Below, in pieces: positions 58,583-64,000 of a stretch of 64,000 bases of DNA. The DNA comes from Flaccisagitta enflata (taxonomy: Eukaryota > Chaetognatha > Sagittoidea > Aphragmophora), in NCBI GenBank assembly GCA_965153355.1, contig OZ231126.1:79174001-79238000 (forward strand). The letters are read 5' to 3'. The notes below the pieces were generated by a model, which did not search any database, was not told the origin of the DNA, and saw nothing but the letters and a program-made list of their open reading frames with translations. The first letter of the stretch is position 1; each line of letters begins with the position of its first letter. Both the position numbers and the translations under genes were made by a program.

Positions 58583-59623
58583 GAGCGCCAACAAGAGAAA
58601 AAAGGAAAAAGAAAAAAGAGGGAACCAACACAACAAGGGGAAAAAGCGGAAAGAAGGAAAAAACGGGAAGGACAGGCGAAAAACGGACAAGAGAGAAAAA
58701 ACAGAACAAACGAACAAGAGAGACGAAAGGGAGAAAACGAAAAACAAAACAAGAGGAGCGAACAAGGAAACAAGAGAGAACAAAACAAGAGAACAAAACA
58801 CGAGGGAGAGCAAAAGACGGGGAAAACAAGAGAACGGGAAAAAACGACAGAAAACAAAGAGAGAACGAGACCGAACAAGACACAGGGAAGGAAGAAAAAA
58901 GAAAAAGAACAAGAGCGAGAACGAGAAAGAGAACGGGAAAGAGAACGAGAAAAAACAAGAGAGAGAACAAAATACAAAATACAGAACAGAATAACCCACA
59001 TCACCTAAAAAACGACGGCGATGAAGAGGCGCGAAACTCGACTGCCGGAGAACCCTTCTCTACTCCCATCGAAAGTAGAGAGACGTGTGCTTGATGGATG
59101 AGGAGGAGAAGAGCGGTGGAAGGGAGATAGACCGGCGCCATCTTGGAAACGAATCAAGAGGAAGGGCGCCGCCATCTCTCAACCTGCGTGGGCCGGAAGT
59201 GATCAAGCCCGCGCTAAAGCGATGAGAAAAACGTCCGGAAGCTACTGTAGGGTGAATATAAAGAAAACACACAAACAAAGGACGGAAAAACGTAATCAAA
59301 ACACCAAACAGATAAGGGGCGGGAAAAGAAAGGGATATGCATTGAAACGAATTGACACAGTATTAATATAGTCAAGCAATCATCAATGTCAATCACTCTT
59401 TCAATTAAACTTATCCGTTTTAGAAGTGTTGATATGGGGCGCATTGAACTGCATCCCATCGCCAATATCCCAAATCCAGCTGTCAAGGGCAACTCCACCG
59501 GACAAATGGAATACCATCAAAGAGCTGGAGACGCGTCTGTTCGATATCACGTGACTTGTAAGGACATGGAGGGCGCACGAGCGGAAATGAGGCGAAGAGG
59601 ACAGAATGGATGGTAGGAATGAA
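57226..59623 (-). other. Internal region downstream of gag, no pol
   Basis: C-rich and A-rich low-complexity sequence with a ~40-base A run at 58536-58580 and AGAGAACAAAAC units to 58980. Phe/Leu/Ser minus-strand frames are artefacts. A frame at 59401-59787 overlaps the gag end but shows no protease or RT motif. GC-rich sequence at 59040-59240 is unassigned. Confidence 0.55.
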
Positions 59624-61498
59624 TCATTGATTAAAATTACGGCCGTGGAGGATCGTCGCATGGGCTCGGCCGCACATTTGACACGTAGGTTTGTTGTTAC
59701 AGTATTTGGCAGTGTGTCCCTTTTCGAGACAATGGTAACAAAGTTCGCGCTTTGATAAAATGTCCACCCTTGAATCGACAGAGACATCCATTAAAATGGG
59801 GCATTGGGACGTTGTATGGGGATGGCCACAAATCCCGCAGAGTCCATCTGGCCGCTGTTGGTCGCGCATGGTGGAGTCTTCGTCGGGTGGCGCCTGATAT
59901 CTTTTGATAATTGCCCATCGCGCCACCAACTCTACCAAATTATGGTAGTTATAATTCCCCCGGCCATCTTGTTTTGATTCAAAGTCCTCCGTCCAAAATT
60001 TGTCAGCGAGATGAGGGATCCGGTGATTGAGAATGTCACGAATTCTGTTGTCCGAATGACACATCTCTTCCTCTCCACACACCCTCGCAATCTTTTCAGC
60101 CTTCAACAATTCCGCATATAGGAGAAAATGGGCCTTGTAATCATGCGTTGCGATTGGAGGAGCGGAGGCAATTCTATCAAGCAGTGAGCCCACCATGCTT
60201 GAATTCCCCTGGAATATTGTGTCCATCCGTTCGAGACACTTCTCCAATTCAAAGGCGGCAGTCTCTGCTGTCACACCAATTGTCGCCGTCATGATGACAT
60301 CAGCTACAGGGCCACTGAACCAATGTGGTAACTCCAAAAGCATGTCCATTTCCGTAATTCCCTTATTATTTGCCGCCTCCATAAATCTCCGTTTCAGAAT
60401 AATGTAATCTGTAGGCGTCAAGGATGTATGCGGTGTTCTTGGCCGTGCCTTTTCCAAATTCTTGTAGCCAATTTCTCGCCATCGAATGAAATTATCTGCA
60501 TGGGATGCCGCGAGAAATTTCTCGATGGCACCATCTGACAAGGGCTGATGGGCTAAACCCTGTCGTGCCATGTGGGCACCCGTTTGACGCCGCGAGCGAG
60601 GAGATACAGGAGGAGGAGGAGGAGGAGGAGGAGGAGGAGGAGGAGGAGGAGGATGAGAATGGTGTCTTTCAATTGGATGAAATTCGTTGACGCCTGCAGC
60701 CATCTGCTGTTGTAGTTGTCGTTGGGAGCCACCACCAACTGCCGACTGCTGCTGGGTCTCACTGTCCCCATCTACAATTGCACCATGTGGTAGAGATGGA
60801 GGAAGAAGAGGAGAATGATGGCGATGGAATTGTGTCATCTGCGGTTCACGGTGACGTGTGTCTGTCGGATGTTCCTGGGGTGGTTGCTGATGCCGATAAC
60901 CACCACCGACTCCTTCCAACTGCTCACGGTCTCCCTCCACCTGCCTGATGACATTGCCACTACCATTAGCGGCTCTCTTCGTTCCCTTCATCTCCAAATC
61001 TCCTCTCTCCAATTGAACCGCTTCAGCACCCACCCCCAGCTTATGAGGGGCACGTTGGCGATATTTAAGGATCTCCTCCGTTGTCGGGAAATTGTCGGAA
61101 TACAAGTCTGTTGCGAAAAATTTCATCTTAGCCCATTTGTTGCGCACAGTTTTCAGGCTATTTGCAGAGTAAGTCCACAAGTCATATGCACCATCAAGCT
61201 CGCCCGATTTCAAAATGTTGTTGGTTTTAGCGAGGTAGCGATATACAATTGCTTGAAGACTATCACGCGCAAAGTCTGAATCTGCGGCCGCCATTTCGTC
61301 GTCTGGGTTGGTTACCACGTCGTTAAAGGCCATTTGAGCCTCGTTGAGGGCAACCACCACATTTGCACGCATCTCACGCAGCTCGACGATGAGTTCATGC
61401 TGGCAACCCGCAAAATATGATGCCAAGGATGAAATTGAGGTGTCATGCACACCTCCGCCATCCATCGTTACCGATGGAGCAGACATTTTAGCGTCCAA
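59624..61498 (-). CDS. Gag-like protein of a BEL/Pao-type retrotransposon
   Basis: A 624-residue structural protein expected to form the cytoplasmic particle and bind element RNA. Order: an N-terminal helical region (to ~180), a Gln/His-rich linker, 15 consecutive Pro at about 283-297 encoded by a (GGA)n microsatellite, then a conserved middle domain (FIRWREIG, LLELPHWFSGPVADVI, ECLERMDTI-like) resembling the Gag domain before BEL/Pao nucleocapsids. Three zinc motifs follow: C554-x2-C-x3-H-x4-C566, C587-x2-C-x4-H-x4-C600 (CYHCLEKGHTAKYC) and C606-x2-C-x3-H-x4-H618. The last pair, ending THLH-like (ATILHG), is the typical BEL/Pao pattern. The frame is fully open, unlike the rest of the element. 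The start is the first ATG after the leader; no partner pol follows. Confidence 0.88.
   Translation of the reverse strand: MDAKMSAPSVTMDGGGVHDTSISSLASYFAGCQHELIVELREMRANVVVALNEAQMAFNDVVTNPDDEMAAADSDFARDSLQAIVYRYLAKTNNILKSGELDGAYDLWTYSANSLKTVRNKWAKMKFFATDLYSDNFPTTEEILKYRQRAPHKLGVGAEAVQLERGDLEMKGTKRAANGSGNVIRQVEGDREQLEGVGGGYRHQQPPQEHPTDTRHREPQMTQFHRHHSPLLPPSLPHGAIVDGDSETQQQSAVGGGSQRQLQQQMAAGVNEFHPIERHHSHPPPPPPPPPPPPPPPVSPRSRRQTGAHMARQGLAHQPLSDGAIEKFLAASHADNFIRWREIGYKNLEKARPRTPHTSLTPTDYIILKRRFMEAANNKGITEMDMLLELPHWFSGPVADVIMTATIGVTAETAAFELEKCLERMDTIFQGNSSMVGSLLDRIASAPPIATHDYKAHFLLYAELLKAEKIARVCGEEEMCHSDNRIRDILNHRIPHLADKFWTEDFESKQDGRGNYNYHNLVELVARWAIIKRYQAPPDEDSTMRDQQRPDGLCGICGHPHTTSQCPILMDVSVDSRVDILSKRELCYHCLEKGHTAKYCNNKPTCQMCGRAHATILHGRNFNQ
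60607..60652. repeat. GGA-trinucleotide array inside gag
   Basis: (GGA)n on the plus strand encodes the poly-proline run of Gag in frame, so length changes by whole codons. Confidence 0.95.
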
Positions 61499-61924
61499 TG
61501 GAAACTGGCGCGATAACGTTTTTAGAGTCCATTTTGCTTGGACGTAATCACTTGCTTAATTCACGTCGAAATTCAGAGTCAGTTAAGCATCCCCCGACGG
61601 TTTTTAGCACGCAGAAAATGGACCAGGTTCGCTACCACCGACCATGTCAAAGTTCAGCGTCAGTTAAGCATCACCCGTCGGTATTTCGCGTGCAAGATCA
61701 GGTTCGCTACCACCGACGCCAATGCACGTGGGGAAAGGCGCAAATACATTTCGACGATAAAAGGACGATTCATCAGCGATTTATCAACGCGTGTTTCTCT
61801 CATTGACATCACGTCCCGGCGCCCCGGCGCCTGGGGCCGTCACTTAGCATGACAGCAGCCTTGGGTCAGGGCAGGAGACACGAATAGACGAGTGAAGACG
61901 GCGTCGATTTTTAATAGATTTTAC
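61499..61924 (-). other. Leader of the gag-only element
   Basis: Contains a doubled motif (AGTTAAGCATC(C/A)CCCG(A/T)CGGT near 61580 and 61664, each with ACCAGGTTCGCTACCACCGA-like sequence). It could act as a packaging repeat. No primer-binding site is evident. Confidence 0.5.
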
Positions 61925-62412
61925 TGTGAAATTACGGCATAGTTTCTTGCCGTCGGTTCACGCTTTTGACGATTCACATGTCTATTTAGCTGAGCGTGAA
62001 CATGTCCTTATTTTGTCTAATTTGCATATTGAGGTGTGGATGAAATGTAAAGCCCGTTGTAATTCTACATAGCCGCCGATATGTCTATTTTTGTGGAGTA
62101 AAATCTATTAACGGACAGTTTGCCACCACACCTCTCAAAAAAGACTCTAAATGGAACAAAAAAGGGAAAAAATTAGTACACAAATCGAGATAAAACGAGA
62201 CTAAAACGATAAAACGAGACTAAAACGATAAAATGACGCAATAACGATAAAAATGCAAGGCAAAAAAGATAAAAAACGCGCACACGTCTCCAGCAGCAAA
62301 ATGCGATAAAAATCAAAAATCTCAAGCAACTCTATAAATTTACAGAGGCGACAAAAGAGCAATGCCACAAAAAATGGAATCGTCGAAGCCAACAAAAAAC
62401 ACATTTTTCACA
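61925..62412 (-). repeat. LTR (5' LTR of the minus-strand element)
   Basis: Direct partner of 56749-57225. It contains TCTAATTTGCATATTGAGG, an ATTTGCAT octamer also seen in the other LTR. Confidence 0.85.
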
Positions 62413-62444
62413 GTCAATGTAATAAAATCATAAAAAAAGTAAAG

Positions 62445-62510
62445 TGTAATCGACCGACCGACCAACTGACTGACAGACAAGGCGAGTTGTAGAGTGGGAA
62501 TAAGGTAAAT
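62445..62510 (-). mobile_element. Hairpin-GTCY fragment
   Basis: CGACCGACCGACCAACTGAC and GACAGACAAGGCGAGTTGTA then GAGTGG resemble the GTCY tract and CTCTACAACCC block on the minus strand. The hairpin is lost. Confidence 0.4.
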
Positions 62511-62925
62511 AAGCTAGAACACTCAAAAACACCCCTGACAGATGAGCAACTATGCTCATAAACATATTAACTTGTATTTGTAATCCCAAACAACAATAGA
62601 TTCACTCCTTTATTGATTCTACATAAACTTTAAAAAATTGAAAAAAATATTCAATTTAATTTTTTTTTTTAAAAATCATTTATCATATAAAATTCTACTT
62701 AGGGCCAAATTTACCTACCCTATCAATTTCATCAATCAGCTTTATGAGATCTTCAACTTAAAAAAAAAGAAATAAAAACCATGTTTTTCTGGCATAAGTC
62801 AAAAAGTCGAAGACTCACTTTGACTTTTTTCCCGACAATTTACAAGATACAAGATAACGTCCTCTCAATGGAAAAATTATTCCACTCTGATTTCTTTACG
62901 CGCATATAACGTAGCCTTTTTTATG
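62511..62925. other. Unique AT-rich sequence
   Basis: Nothing recognised. Confidence 0.3.
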
Positions 62926-63000
62926 TCGCGAACTCGAGACTGCATACAAAGCTTTGTCTGTATGACAGTCCGTCCGTCCGTCAGTCCGCAATTTTCGTGT
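62926..63000 (+). mobile_element. Hairpin-GTCY element, 5' end
   Basis: ATGTCGCGAACTCGAGACTG, then CATACAAAGCTTTGTCTGT and GTCCGTCCGTCAGTCCG. No 3' end was found downstream. Confidence 0.55.
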
Positions 63001-63524
63001 CGAAAAGTGTATTTAAGCTTTTTTCCGAACTTCCCCCAACGTTCACGACGCTAAAGTAACCCCGTGTTATACAGTGGGCGCCATGCTGATGGTAGAAATC
63101 TTTTCTATAACGAAATCATTTCTATAAAGGAATCTTTTCTATCTAGAAAAGAATTCTAAGGCCGAATCTTTTCTTATCATGAATCTCTCAGCTATAGGAG
63201 ATAAAATGATGAAGATGATGATTCGCTATGACAGTTGGGCTATTGCTTATAATGACTCATTTGATTGGGGTGTCTCTATTGACAACAATCGCGGTTAATC
63301 CCAGGCTTCGCCATAAAATTGTGAACACATTTTCAACTATTCATTGATATTAATCATCTTATGAGGGATTGAGGGGGTGAGCAAAGTGAGTGAGTGAGCC
63401 AGTGAATGTAAGAATGAAGAGAATCAATAGACAGAATTGAGTTTAAACAGATAGAATTGCGATACACGATTGAACTGACAGAAATGGGATTGAAGCAACA
63501 AAATTGGGATTGAACGGTTAAGCA
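63001..63524. other. Unique sequence, no gene seen
   Basis: A short ATCTTTTCTAT/GAATCTTTTC motif is repeated near 63095-63180. No gene recognised. Confidence 0.35.
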
Positions 63525-64000
63525 AACAGAAACAGCAGACAGAATCGGGAGTCAACAGACGGAATCAGAAGTAAACAGACAGAATCAGGAGTTAACAAAA
63601 GGAATCAGGAGTTAACAGACAGTCAGGAGTCAACAGACAAAATCGCGAGTCAACAGCCGGAATCGCGAGTCAACAGACGGAATTGTGAATCATCGGACAG
63701 AATCGCGAGTCAACAGACAGAATCGCGAGTCAACAGACAAAATTGTGGGTCAACAGACAGAATCCCGAGTCAACATAGGGAATCACGAGTCATCAGATGG
63801 AATCGCGAGTCTAATGATGGAATCGCTAGTCTACAGAAGGAATGGCGAGTCTACAGACGGAATCGGGAGTCTACAGACAGAATCGGGAGTCTACAGGCGG
63901 AATCGGGAGTCTACAGACGGAATCGCGAGTCTACAGACAGAATCGCGAGTCTACAGACAGAATCGCGAGTCTACAGACGGAATTGCGAGTCTACAGATGA
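63525..64000. repeat. 20-bp satellite running off the window
   Basis: Units of GAATCGCGAGTCTACAGACG, with AACAGACA variants at the left and increasing regularity to the right edge. At least 22 copies. Confidence 0.93.

Larger units (their letters stand above)
56749..62412 (-). mobile_element. Gag-only LTR retrotransposon, BEL/Pao type
   Basis: Direct repeats of 477 and 488 bp bound a 4.7-kb interior. Read on the minus strand the LTRs start TGTGAAAA and end TCACA, and the 3' LTR is preceded by CCTGGGGAA, a short purine tract. The only protein is Gag (59624-61498). No protease, RT, RNase H or integrase is present between gag and the 3' LTR, so this is non-autonomous. The 5-bp flanks do not match and no TGG primer site abuts the LTR, so exact ends are uncertain. 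Confidence 0.78.

Noticed and set aside
58296-59004. Hydrophobic minus-strand frames up to 224 codons, resembling a membrane protein
   Set aside because: They arise from AGAGAACAAAAC low-complexity sequence and a 40-base A run.
59401-59787. Possible protease frame overlapping the gag end
   Set aside because: No D-[ST]-G-type or BEL/Pao peptidase motif is visible, and no RT follows.
56744-62417. Target-site duplication for the gag-only element
   Set aside because: Flanks GTTTT and GTCAA do not match; boundaries remain approximate.

Overview
This window is eukaryotic, almost certainly from a metazoan with a large, repeat-choked genome. The evidence is a BEL/Pao-type Gag (a lineage known from animals), an LTR element primed by a tRNA-Gly(GCC) of animal type, an R2/RLE-type LINE, hAT and TA-target-site MITEs, TTAGGG-like interstitial repeats, and GTCY-microsatellite hairpin elements. 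The last resemble mini-me/DINE-1 of Diptera and pearl/dispersed tandem elements of bivalves. A marine invertebrate, perhaps lophotrochozoan, is my best guess; the window does not prove it. No complete host gene is visible. One good internal-exon candidate lies on the minus strand at 20126-20405. Most long open frames are microsatellites read as Leu-Ser, Arg-Glu, Lys or Asn polymers.

Layout. 0-9 kb: a TA-target-site MITE (473-1309) holding a nested hAT MITE (882-1023), a 34-bp satellite (1680-3018), a near-palindromic foldback element (3456-3837), GA/CT runs, a hairpin-GTCY element (5787-6777) and another TA-site MITE (8378-8786). 9-19 kb: GAA, GAT and GACA arrays, a second hairpin-GTCY element (10605-10815), a ~90-bp tandem array split by a 1.2-kb inverted-repeat element (12323-13481), and a 1.5-kb polypurine tract with a 191-bp higher-order period. 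19-29 kb: more copies of both families, the exon candidate, a pogo-like MITE splitting a TAGTATG satellite, and two adjacent hAT MITEs with 8-bp target duplications. 29-36 kb: a duplicated tetranucleotide/CT block, a TA-site MITE, and the LINE ORF (32446-35349) with intact RT and endonuclease motifs. 36-46 kb: a decayed 400-450-bp tandem array carrying ATTTGCAT octamers, three TTG arrays and further inverted-repeat elements. 47245-53852: a complete but coding-dead LTR retrotransposon with 5-bp target duplication, tRNA-Gly primer site and polypurine tract. 56749-62412: a gag-only LTR element on the minus strand. 63525-64000: a 20-bp satellite running off the window.

The element I find most unusual is the hairpin-GTCY family (about 15 copies or fragments). 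Each copy starts with a hairpin whose stem differs between copies but stays paired, carries a GTCY tract, repeats the complement of its own 5' arm near its 3' end, and finishes with a second, also covarying hairpin followed by TTGT. A second family (seven copies) has GCAGCGGCCCC inverted ends, a leading hairpin, and a core of ~21-bp tandem repeats.
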